This document shows, in pieces, positions 10,266-17,391 of a stretch of 36,732 nucleotides of DNA. The stretch covers positions 1-36,732 of the forward strand of contig CANRFH010000010.1 in the NCBI GenBank assembly GCA_947629835.1, in the 5' to 3' direction. This DNA comes from an uncultured Clostridia bacterium (lineage in GTDB: Bacteria; Bacillota; Clostridia; TANB77; CAG-508). The stretch's first letter is position 1. Each line of letters opens with the position of its first letter. The position numbers were made by a program, and so were the translations under genes. Below the pieces are notes generated by a model that saw nothing but the letters and a program-made list of their open reading frames with translations, made no database searches and had not been told where the DNA came from.

Positions 10266-10304
10266 GAATAAGAATCTCTCCACATTACTGGGAGGTTCTT
10301 ATTT
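10266..10304. terminator. Strong hairpin, probable terminator
   Basis: AATAAGAATCTCTC (10267-10280) pairs with GGGAGGTTCTTATT (10290-10303), including two G-T wobbles, around a nine-base loop. It is followed by only a weak T-run. There is no recognised gene immediately before it on the plus strand, so what it terminates is unclear. Confidence 0.5.
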
Positions 10305-10505
10305 CAATCTATCATTTTTAATTTTAATAAGCATTACTTCATGTATTTTTGCTATTTCTATTAAAGAAGTATTTATAAATCCTATTGTCTTTTATCTAAT
10401 ATCTTACTTTTTAATTGATTTTGAATTATAATCATATTTTGCTGATAACTTTTTTATATTACTTTTTGTTAAAAAAATTCTGTAATAAAAATTTATCAAA
10501 TATTA

Positions 10506-10534
10506 TTGTTAAAATTTAAATCTTATGATATAAA
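10506..10534 (+). promoter_or_regulatory. Sigma-A promoter of the Type II R-M pair
   Basis: TTGTTA at 10506-10511, a 17-base spacer and TATAAA at 10529-10534, about 20 bases before the methyltransferase start. The AAAGGAG ribosome site begins right after it. Confidence 0.6.
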
Positions 10535-10552
10535 TTATTAAAGGAGAAAAAT

Positions 10553-11953
10553 ATGAAAATTAAAAGTTTAGGACAAGTATTTACACCAAAACCAATTGTA
10601 AAGGATATTCTAGACATATCAAATTATAAAGGGAAAAGCATATTAAAAAAACATGTAATTGATAATAGTTGTGGAGATGGAGCTTTTTTAGTTGAAATTG
10701 TAGATAGATATATTAATGCTTTTTATGCGGAACACAAATCATATGATGGAGTTAACAAGGAATTAGAAAAATATATTCACGGAATAGAATGTGATAAAAA
10801 AATATATGAGCAATGTTTAATAAATCTAGCAAACAAATGTAAAAAATATAATATTAAGAATGTTGTATTTGATATTATAAATGAAGATGCTTTAAATGTT
10901 GAAAAATATTTTGGTAAAATGGATTTTGTCCTAGGAAATCCCCCATATGTTAGAGTTCATAACTTAAAAGAAAAATATAATTCTGTAAAGAAGTTTTCAT
11001 TTTGTGTAAACGGAATGACAGATCTATATATTGTATTTTATGAATTAGGCATAAAAATGCTGAATGCTAATGGAGTTTTGTGTTATATATCTCCAAATTC
11101 ATTTTATAACAGTTTAGCTGGTAATGTATTAAGACAATATTTAAAAGAAAATCAAAATATGGAATTATTAATGGATTTAGGACATTACCAGCCATTTACT
11201 GTAACAACATATACTACAATTTGTAAAATAGTTAATAATCATAAATATGATTTTTGCAAATATTACAAATATAATGTAAAAACAGAAAAGCCTGAATTTG
11301 TCACAGATATATGTTATAATGATTTATTTATAGATAACAACATAATATTATCAAATGATAATAAAAAATACTATAAATATCTAAATTATAATTTAAAAAA
11401 AGAACAACAAGTAAAAGTTAAAAATGGTTTTGCAACATTAAATGATAAAATATTTATAAAAGATAAATTTGAATTTGATTGTGATACTATAGATGTTATT
11501 AAAGCTTCAACAGGTCAATGGAAAAAATGTATATATCCTTATAATAAAGACGGAACTTTAATTGCATTTAGCGATTTAGATAAAAAAACGCAAGAATATT
11601 TTAATGAACATAAAAATGAATTAGAAAAGGAAAAAAGCAGTAAAGATTCTGAATGGTATGCATTTGGAAGAAGTCAGGCAATTAATGATGTAAAATATAA
11701 AAAAATAGCAATCAATAATTGCATAAAGAATATAGAATCAATTAAATTAAATATTATTGAACCAAATAAGGGAATATATAGTGGTTTATATATGATTACA
11801 GATGTACCTTACGAAGAAATAAAGAATAAGATATGTTCACAAGAATTTATACAATATTTAAAAGTACTTAATAAATGCAAAAGTGGAGGATATTATACTT
11901 TCTCTTCTAAGGATTTATCCAAATATATAAATTGTTGTATGGAAGGAGAATAA
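10553..11953 (+). CDS. Type II DNA adenine-N6 methyltransferase
   Basis: A 466-residue gamma-class methyltransferase that would protect host DNA from the endonuclease encoded next. Motif X GQVFTP is at residues 7-12, SAM-binding motif I DNSCGDGAFL at 37-46 and catalytic motif IV NPPY at 129-132, giving the X-I-IV order of the Eco57I/TaqI type. The region from about residue 230 to the end is the likely target-recognition domain. The start is ATG 10553 behind AAAGGAG. The stop is one base before the next start. Lys-rich and AT-rich codon use matches the other defence genes. The target sequence cannot be predicted. Confidence 0.9.
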   Translation: MKIKSLGQVFTPKPIVKDILDISNYKGKSILKKHVIDNSCGDGAFLVEIVDRYINAFYAEHKSYDGVNKELEKYIHGIECDKKIYEQCLINLANKCKKYNIKNVVFDIINEDALNVEKYFGKMDFVLGNPPYVRVHNLKEKYNSVKKFSFCVNGMTDLYIVFYELGIKMLNANGVLCYISPNSFYNSLAGNVLRQYLKENQNMELLMDLGHYQPFTVTTYTTICKIVNNHKYDFCKYYKYNVKTEKPEFVTDICYNDLFIDNNIILSNDNKKYYKYLNYNLKKEQQVKVKNGFATLNDKIFIKDKFEFDCDTIDVIKASTGQWKKCIYPYNKDGTLIAFSDLDKKTQEYFNEHKNELEKEKSSKDSEWYAFGRSQAINDVKYKKIAINNCIKNIESIKLNIIEPNKGIYSGLYMITDVPYEEIKNKICSQEFIQYLKVLNKCKSGGYYTFSSKDLSKYINCCMEGE

Positions 11954-11954
11954 A

Positions 11955-12659
11955 TTGAATAATATTGAATTTTTAGAAAAGGTTAGAGAAGCATTTTATA
12001 AATATTTAGACACCGGATCAAGAAGTAATGAAAAATTAAAAATATTACACGGGGCAATAGCATATGATATTCAAGAAAAATTAGGGAAAAATTATAAAAT
12101 AAATTCTCTTGGTTTTGAAAATGATAAAGAAATTGAAATGCCTGGACGATATATGGATAAAAAAGTAGATATTGGAATTAAAAAAAATGATGAAATAATA
12201 GCAGGCATAGCTTTAAAATATATAATGAGAAATTATTCTCAAAATTCCAACAATTACTTTGAAAATATGCTTGGCGAAACTGCTAACATACGATCAACAG
12301 GAAAACCATATTTTCAAATTATAATTATACCATCTAAAGTTCCATATTTTAATAAAGAAGGTAAAATTACTAAGGTTGAAAAAATAACATACCATAATTT
12401 AACAAAGTATATAAACTTGTCTAATGATAACATAGATATGTATATGCATACACCAAATAAAACTCTAATCTATTTAATAGATATACCAGACTTTTCTGAT
12501 GACATTACAAATTTTAGCCAATATATAAATTACTATCAGAATAAGAAATCTTTTACAATTAAAGAAGGTAAAGAACCATATGCGTTTGGTAATACAGTAA
12601 TTTATAATAATTATGAAAAATTTATTGAAAAAATAACATATTTGATATTATCAATATAA
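11955..12659 (+). CDS. Type II restriction endonuclease
   Basis: A 234-residue protein starting at TTG 11955, with GGAAGGAG at 11941-11948 inside the end of the methyltransferase gene. The segment VDIGIKKND...AGIALKYIM followed by RNYSQNSNNYFENMLGETAN (about residues 71-111) is typical of a Type II endonuclease family that pairs with adenine methyltransferases. SRSNEKLKILHG (22-33) near the N-terminus also fits. In a PD-(D/E)xK reading, Asp72 and Lys88 are catalytic candidates, but the residue two before Lys88 is Ala86 rather than an acid. The tight coupling to the methyltransferase supports the assignment independently of that point. Confidence 0.8.
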   Translation: MNNIEFLEKVREAFYKYLDTGSRSNEKLKILHGAIAYDIQEKLGKNYKINSLGFENDKEIEMPGRYMDKKVDIGIKKNDEIIAGIALKYIMRNYSQNSNNYFENMLGETANIRSTGKPYFQIIIIPSKVPYFNKEGKITKVEKITYHNLTKYINLSNDNIDMYMHTPNKTLIYLIDIPDFSDDITNFSQYINYYQNKKSFTIKEGKEPYAFGNTVIYNNYEKFIEKITYLILSI

Positions 12660-12690
12660 ATAGGGTTAATAAATTTGCAAATAATCTTAT

Positions 12691-12720
12691 CAAGGAATAC
12701 AAAGTTCCTTGATTTTTATT
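12691..12720 (+). terminator. Rho-independent terminator after the Type II R-M pair
   Basis: CAAGGAA (12691-12697) pairs with TTCCTTG (12705-12711) around a seven-base loop, followed by ATTTTTATT. Confidence 0.85.
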
Positions 12721-12771
12721 AACTTTAGAGAAAACCACTTCACCATGCTAGGGGAAACAGAAAACTTATAG

Positions 12772-12915
12772 CTTTGCACAGAATGGGAATACAAATTACT
12801 GAGAGAATTATGTAGGAGAAAAGAAGTAGAAGTAATCAATGTGGAGGCATGCCCAGATCATATACATATGTATGCAAGTATCCACCTCAAACAAATAAAA
12901 TCTTTTTCTAAATAA
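12772..12915 (+). pseudogene. IS200/IS605 TnpA transposase remnant
   Basis: A 47-codon open stretch ends at a TAA at 12913. It contains LLRELCRRKEVEVINVEACP followed by DHIHMYASI, the HUH-type DHIHM core of IS200/IS605 Y1 transposases. Full-length TnpA proteins are about 130-150 residues. Here most of the part before the HUH motif is missing, a stop precedes the open stretch, and the region carrying the catalytic tyrosine is gone. The element is dead and marks the right edge of the defence island. I did not find paired insertion-sequence ends. Confidence 0.75.
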
Positions 12916-12971
12916 AACTAGACTAAAATAATAAAGTGTGATAATATAAAAGAAAAAATAGAAAGGAGAGT

Positions 12972-13016
12972 ATGGTATATTTAGAATATCAAACATATCA
13001 TACGATAAAAAAATGA
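12972..13016 (+). CDS. Possible 14-codon leader ORF coupled to the next gene
   Basis: GAAAGGAGAG at 12961-12970 is the best ribosome site in the region. It is ideally spaced from ATG 12972, not from the downstream gene's ATG 13013. The reading frame encodes 14 residues and ends in a TGA that overlaps ATG 13013 (ATGA). This is the classic layout of translational coupling. It could also reflect a lost base that split the first codons from the main gene. Confidence 0.4.
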   Translation: MVYLEYQTYHTIKK

Positions 13017-14659
13017 AACATAAGAAAATATTAATAATTTTGATAATAGCAATAGTAGTACTTGTGATAGCAATAGGTGGATTTGTTTTTGCATATATGA
13101 CGACAGATATATTAAAAACAGATGAGCAACTATTCTATAAATATATGATGGCATTTGGAAATGACATATCAACATTTAATAGTGAGAATTTACAAAACTA
13201 TTTAGCAAAAACACAAACAACTCCTTATGAAAATGATGGAGTTTTAACGGTAAATGTAGATATTCCAGAAGATACACCAAGTGACATGGATATAGTAAAT
13301 GATATGAATATCACATTCAAAGGAAAAACTGATAAAACAAATAATTTATCAGAGCAAGCAATTAATATCAACTATTCAGACAATGTAACATTTCCAATTT
13401 TATATAAACACACTGGAAACACATACGGAATGACTTCAGAGAAGGTAATAAACGGAGGCGGAATTATAGCAATCAAAAATGAAAACTTATTAGATCTAGC
13501 TGCAAAATTAGGAATCAATTTAGAAATTCCAGATGAAATTGAAATGAGTGCATCAAATATTTCTGTTGAACAATTAGTTAATGAATTCCCAAAATTACAA
13601 CAAATACTACTTAACAATTTAACAAAAGAAAACTTTTCTAAAGTTGATGGAAGTGATTTTATGCTAACATTAACTGAGAAACAATTTGTAAATATTTTAC
13701 TTCAAATGGTTGATGAAATAAAACAAAGTGGAATATTACCTCAAAGTATTGTAGATGCAATAAATCAATCAGAAGACAATATACAAGAAGATCAACTTTC
13801 AGATGACGCATACTTAAAAATAGTAGTAAATAAAGATAAAAAAGTTGTAGTTAGCGTTCAAGAAGAAATATTAATGATTTTAACATCAAAAAATGGAGAA
13901 GTTACAATTCAGTTAACAGATGCAGAAGATGCACCAGTTATAAAGTTACAAAAAACAGAAAATGCAAATAATGCATCATATCAGATAAGCGTCGTACAAG
14001 CAAATAATGAAATCTCTTTTGCTATGAATTATACAAACTTACAGGCACAAACTGTAAATGAAGATTATTTATTAACTATATCTGTTGCAACATCTGAAAA
14101 TGAAGAAAATGATCAAAGAATAGAATATCAATATAATTTTAACACAGCAAAAACATTTGTAGATGCAGTAGAAGTAGAAGAAATAAATTCAGATAATGCA
14201 TTTATAGTAAATGAGAGAATAGACGAATATGGTGCAGAAACCATAAAAGCACTATTCCAACAAATAGAAATGACAATTATACAGGTAAATAATGAACAAA
14301 TGCAAGAGCTTAGAGTAAAGACTAATCCGTTAATACTCGCAACACCAATAGGATTTCTTAACTTAGCATCTTATCCAGAAGACATAGATAATCCAGAAAT
14401 AGTAGAAATACAATCATTTAATGCTAAATTTTTAAATTATGAAGGACCCCAAAAAGGTTCTACAGCAAATACATTAATAGATAGTGTTATAACAAATAAT
14501 AAAGATATATCTGGACATATAGTTAGTGTAAATGGATATACAGATGAAGCTTCTTTGCAGAATCTAAAATCTCAGTTAAACACTTCTGCAGAATACAGCG
14601 TAGTATTTAACTATAATTCAGAGGGTTATATAAATTCAATAATGATTGCAGCTAAATAA
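13013..14659 (+). CDS. Membrane-anchored extracytoplasmic protein of unknown function
   Basis: A 548-residue protein with a Lys-rich start and one hydrophobic segment (about residues 5-28), which acts as an uncleaved anchor or signal peptide. The rest is a hydrophilic domain rich in Asn, Glu, Thr and Ile, with alternating beta-strand-like patterns, and should lie outside the cell. I see no lipobox, enzyme motif or sorting signal, and do not recognise the family. ATG 13013 has no Shine-Dalgarno site of its own and appears to depend on the upstream 14-codon frame. It is monocistronic, ending at a terminator shared with convergent galU. Confidence 0.65.
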   Translation: MKHKKILIILIIAIVVLVIAIGGFVFAYMTTDILKTDEQLFYKYMMAFGNDISTFNSENLQNYLAKTQTTPYENDGVLTVNVDIPEDTPSDMDIVNDMNITFKGKTDKTNNLSEQAININYSDNVTFPILYKHTGNTYGMTSEKVINGGGIIAIKNENLLDLAAKLGINLEIPDEIEMSASNISVEQLVNEFPKLQQILLNNLTKENFSKVDGSDFMLTLTEKQFVNILLQMVDEIKQSGILPQSIVDAINQSEDNIQEDQLSDDAYLKIVVNKDKKVVVSVQEEILMILTSKNGEVTIQLTDAEDAPVIKLQKTENANNASYQISVVQANNEISFAMNYTNLQAQTVNEDYLLTISVATSENEENDQRIEYQYNFNTAKTFVDAVEVEEINSDNAFIVNERIDEYGAETIKALFQQIEMTIIQVNNEQMQELRVKTNPLILATPIGFLNLASYPEDIDNPEIVEIQSFNAKFLNYEGPQKGSTANTLIDSVITNNKDISGHIVSVNGYTDEASLQNLKSQLNTSAEYSVVFNYNSEGYINSIMIAAK

Positions 14660-14670
14660 AAATAATAATA

Positions 14671-14705
14671 AAAAAGAAGAATACTTTAAAGTATTCTTCT
14701 TTTTG
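14671..14705. terminator. Bidirectional terminator between convergent genes
   Basis: A near-perfect palindrome centred on ACTTTAAAGT, flanked by A-runs on the left and T-runs on the right, so it can end transcripts from the 13013 gene and from galU on the other strand. Confidence 0.85.
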
Positions 14706-14718
14706 TATCTTTTAATCT

Positions 14719-15585
14719 TTAAATATCTAATCCTTTTAAAAACTTAACAAAAGAATCTCTAAGCTCAGGTCTATGTAAAGTCTCATCAACAGCAGCCATT
14801 ACAAAACCTAATTTATCACCAGAATCAAATCTCTTGCTCTTGTAGTCATAAGCATAAACGCCTTCTTTGGTGTTAACCATAGCATTATAAGCATCAGTAA
14901 CTTGAATTTCCCCACCTTTACCAGGTTTAAGATCTGCTAAATAATCAAAAATTTCTGGCATTAAAACATGTCTATCAGAAATTGCTAGGTTTGATTTTGT
15001 CTCTTCAATTTGAGGTTTTTCCTGTAATTTTTCGGCTTTATAAAATCCTTCAGAAATTTGAACAGCAGAAACATTTCCATATTTTGGAACATCTTTCCAA
15101 TCTACCTTTTCTACTCCTATAACTGAACCACCACATTGCTCGTGCTTTTCTATAATCTCTTTAAGGCAAGGCTTTTCTCCATGAAAAACAACATCACCAT
15201 AAAGAATAGCAAAAGGTTCGTGACCAATAATATCTTTAGCCTGATATATAGCATGACCTAAACCTTTAGCACCACTTTGCTCAATAAAATGCAATTTAGC
15301 ACCTCTAGATAAATTAGAAACTTGAGGAATATATTTTTCCTTTCCTCTTTCTGTTAAAAAATCTATAAGTTCGTTATCCTCTCTAAAATAATCTTGGATA
15401 ACGTCTTTCTTTCTTCCAATAACCATGACTATTTCTTCAATACCAGATTCAACAGCCTCATCAACGATGTATTGAATAATAGGTTTATCTAAAATAGTAA
15501 GCATACATTTTGGCACAGATTTACATGCTGGTAAAAATCTTGTTGCAAAGCCTGCAATAGGAATAACCGCTTTCCTTACGCGCAT
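14719..15585 (-). CDS. galU: UTP-glucose-1-phosphate uridylyltransferase
   Basis: Makes UDP-glucose from UTP and glucose-1-phosphate for cell-envelope glycans and glycolipids, in the cytoplasm. The 288-residue length and order of motifs fit GalU: the nucleotide-binding N-terminus KAVIPIAGFATRFLPACKSV, then PKCMLTILDKPIIQYIVDEA, ILYGDVVF, a GNVSA segment and the KRFDSGDKLG C-terminal motif. The start is the ATG at 15585 with GAGGAGAGG just upstream; an earlier ATG in the frame lies before this ribosome site. The N-terminal loop differs from the textbook GLGTRFLPATK...PKEMLP at several positions. The UgtP-like glycosyltransferase at 21422 would be a natural consumer of the product. Confidence 0.93.
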   Translation of the reverse strand: MRVRKAVIPIAGFATRFLPACKSVPKCMLTILDKPIIQYIVDEAVESGIEEIVMVIGRKKDVIQDYFREDNELIDFLTERGKEKYIPQVSNLSRGAKLHFIEQSGAKGLGHAIYQAKDIIGHEPFAILYGDVVFHGEKPCLKEIIEKHEQCGGSVIGVEKVDWKDVPKYGNVSAVQISEGFYKAEKLQEKPQIEETKSNLAISDRHVLMPEIFDYLADLKPGKGGEIQVTDAYNAMVNTKEGVYAYDYKSKRFDSGDKLGFVMAAVDETLHRPELRDSFVKFLKGLDI

Positions 15586-15626
15586 TATCCTCTCCTCCTC
15601 TTCAAGAAAATATATATTGTACAAAT

Positions 15627-15655
15627 ATTTTATAATATATAATTATTTTCGTCAA
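15627..15655 (-). promoter_or_regulatory. Sigma-A promoter of galU
   Basis: Read on the reverse strand: TTGACG (15655-15650), a 17-base spacer and TAAAAT (15632-15627), about 40 bases before the galU start. Confidence 0.6.
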
Positions 15656-15774
15656 TATTTTTGTATACATAATTTAAATATATTTGAAAGAAGTATAAAA
15701 AATAAGAAAATATAAAGATATTAAAATACAAAAATAATAGACTCTTTAATTCAACCAGGATATGTATAATGTTA

Positions 15775-15803
15775 TTGACAGTTAAAAATAGATAAGATAT
15801 AAT
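15775..15803 (+). promoter_or_regulatory. Consensus sigma-A promoter of tRNA-Arg
   Basis: A perfect TTGACA at 15775-15780, a 17-base spacer and a perfect TATAAT at 15798-15803. The tRNA begins about 70 bases after the -10 box, so the precursor carries a long 5' leader that contains the palindrome at 15835. Confidence 0.9.
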
Positions 15804-15834
15804 ATTTAAAGATATATAACTCTTTAATGGAGTA

Positions 15835-15858
15835 AGGGCTAGATTATAATCTAGCCCT
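15835..15858 (+). repeat. Perfect 24-base palindrome in the tRNA leader
   Basis: Twelve bases beginning AGGGCTAGATTA are followed by their exact reverse complement. In RNA this gives a hairpin between the promoter and tRNA-Arg. There is no T-run after it, so it is not an ordinary terminator. It could help processing of the precursor, or be a protein-binding operator. Confidence 0.7.
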
Positions 15859-15874
15859 GAAACTAAAAATACAC

Positions 15875-15950
<76 letters not shown>

Positions 15951-15994
15951 AGATATATAAAAACAAGGGGAAGATAAATATAGAAGAAAAATAT

Positions 15995-16432
15995 ATGAAA
16001 GAAGCCCTAAAAGAGGCAAAAAAAGCATATGAAAAATTAGAAGTCCCAGTAGGTGCAGTAATTGTAAAAAATGGAGAAATAATTGCAAGGGGGCATAATT
16101 TAAAAGAAACGAAATATGATACAACAAAGCACGCAGAGATAATAGCAATACAAAGAGCAAGTAAAAAGCTAAACGCTTGGAGACTAGAAGATTGCGAAAT
16201 GTATGTAACATTAGAACCTTGCACTATGTGTGCAGGTGCGATTATAAATTCAAGAATAAAAAAAGTATATATAGGGACAGAGGATCCAAAATCAGGGGCT
16301 TGTGGCTCGATATTAAATTTATTTACAGACTACAAATTCAACCATAAAGTCGAATATGAAAAAGGAATTATGCAGAAAGAATGCGAAAAAATTTTAAAGG
16401 ATTTCTTCAAAGATTTACGAAAAATAAAATAG
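15995..16432 (+). CDS. tadA: tRNA-specific adenosine deaminase TadA
   Basis: Converts A34 to inosine in tRNA-Arg(ACG), which lets one tRNA read CGU, CGC and CGA but not CGG. The zinc and catalytic motif HAE is at residues 46-48 and PCTMC at 75-79, with VPVGAVIV before them, all in family order. ATG 15995 gives 145 residues but has no ribosome site. AGGGGAAG at 15966-15973 fits instead an ATA codon at 15980 in the same frame, which would add five residues and restore the EEKYMKEAL-type N-terminus usual for TadA. The listed start is therefore conservative. It lies directly after tRNA-Arg and before a membrane-protein gene, and may be co-transcribed with both. Confidence 0.93.
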   Translation: MKEALKEAKKAYEKLEVPVGAVIVKNGEIIARGHNLKETKYDTTKHAEIIAIQRASKKLNAWRLEDCEMYVTLEPCTMCAGAIINSRIKKVYIGTEDPKSGACGSILNLFTDYKFNHKVEYEKGIMQKECEKILKDFFKDLRKIK

Positions 16433-16452
16433 AGAGGAATTAAAAAATTCGA

Positions 16453-17200
16453 ATGGAAGATTTTAATATAAAACTAAAGAAAATTGTATACTTTTTCATA
16501 TCAGTATTCATAATCGCATTAATAGCGATAATTATTTGCTTATTAATGTTAAAATATGAAGTAGAAGGTGAAAATAATATGCCATTTGAACTATCACAAA
16601 TGGTAGTAGTAAGTACGGCAGAAGGGATAGAAAAGGACGGAGAAAGTACTTGGAATTTTGACCTTGTACAAAACAATGATATTTATTTACATATATCAAA
16701 AAATAAAAATTACACAAAAGAAGAGTTGATAAAAGGAATAAAACTAGACAATTTTTCAATAAATAAAAATCCATCAAAAGGTGAAATAGTTCTATATAGA
16801 CCAAGTAATTCACAAGATAAAGTTTTCGAATATAAAGATGAATACAAAATAAAAGACGATTTATTCTTTCTAGGAACAGAAAGTACAAATTTAAAGCAGT
16901 TAGAAGTTGCAAATCAAGGAGCAGTTATAACATTTAGATGTACGAACCAAAACTTACGGAGAGTACAGCTCAAATGATGAAACAATAAAACATGACGGAA
17001 CTATACTTAATAATATAAAAGAGTTGTCATATGAAGATATAAAATGTCAAATCTCATTTGATATTACAATAGAGCTTGTATCAGGAACAGAGTTTACAGG
17101 AACAGTTACAGTAGATTTGCCTTCTGGAAATATAATGCAAGATGGAACTTCAAATTATGAAAAAACAGACTTTACAGATATAATTTTCAAAAGAAATTAA
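16453..17200 (+). CDS. Membrane-anchored unknown protein, needs +1 shift at CGG 16957
   Basis: The first 168 codons run from ATG 16453 (GAGGAA upstream) through a single N-terminal membrane segment (about residues 8-33) into an extracellular, strand-rich domain. In frame, codon 169 is CGG and a TGA follows five codons later. If the C at 16957 is skipped, the frame reads GGA and continues for another 80 residues (GEYSSNDETIKHDGTILNN and onward) to TAA at 17198, for a 248-residue protein. The downstream part is open, has the same composition, and ends just before the SRP RNA promoter. I do not recognise the family. Listed as one gene because four other CGG sites in the window behave the same way; an ordinary frameshift mutation or assembly error is the alternative. 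Confidence 0.65.
16957..16960 (+). other. CGG +1 frameshift site 1 (TTA CGG A)
   Basis: In-frame CGG followed by A. Skipping the C gives GGA (Gly) and opens the rest of the gene. Zero-frame stop TGA at 16975. No upstream ribosome-like element or downstream stem is evident. Confidence 0.65.
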
Positions 17201-17207
17201 AAATGTC

Positions 17208-17235
17208 TTGTAAAATCTTAAAAAAGATTATATAA
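17208..17235 (+). promoter_or_regulatory. Sigma-A promoter of the SRP RNA gene
   Basis: TTGTAA at 17208-17213, a 16-base spacer and TATAAT at 17230-17235. The distance to the predicted 5' end of the RNA (about 17243) fits a direct start. Confidence 0.7.
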
Positions 17236-17243
17236 TTACGAAA

Positions 17244-17371
17244 GAAAATCTAACTTTTGCGTAGAGAGTAATCTTCGATAAAAATTTACGAATCTCGTCA
17301 GGTCCGGAAGGAAGCAGCGATAAGTAGAAACCTTTATGTGAAGGTTATTCTCTACGGAGAAGTTAGATTTT
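17244..17371 (+). ncRNA. ffs: Signal recognition particle RNA (small bacterial type)
   Basis: The conserved domain IV core GTCAGGTCCGGAAGGAAGC with its GGAA tetraloop is present around 17298-17316. The ends pair over a long helix: AAAATCTAACTT at the 5' end with AAGTTAGATTTT at the 3' end, and TAGAGAGTAA with the later TTATTCTCTA. The RNA binds Ffh and directs membrane-protein translation. Its position directly before dnaX is typical of Firmicutes. The exact ends are estimated from the pairing. Confidence 0.93.
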
Positions 17372-17391
17372 AAATATATTAGGAGGCAAAA

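Larger units (their letters stand above)
9993..10552. other. Gene-free stretch with tRNA-like fragment and hairpin
   Basis: About 560 bases with no convincing gene. The segment around 10200-10262 is less AT-rich than its surroundings. It contains CTCATAACCCGAAGGT, which resembles the anticodon loop and variable region of a CAU-anticodon tRNA, and a downstream ACCA. The arms do not pair, so this is not a working tRNA. It may be the scar of an element that once used a tRNA as attachment site. A hairpin follows at 10266-10304, and the promoter of the next operon lies at 10506-10534. Confidence 0.4.
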
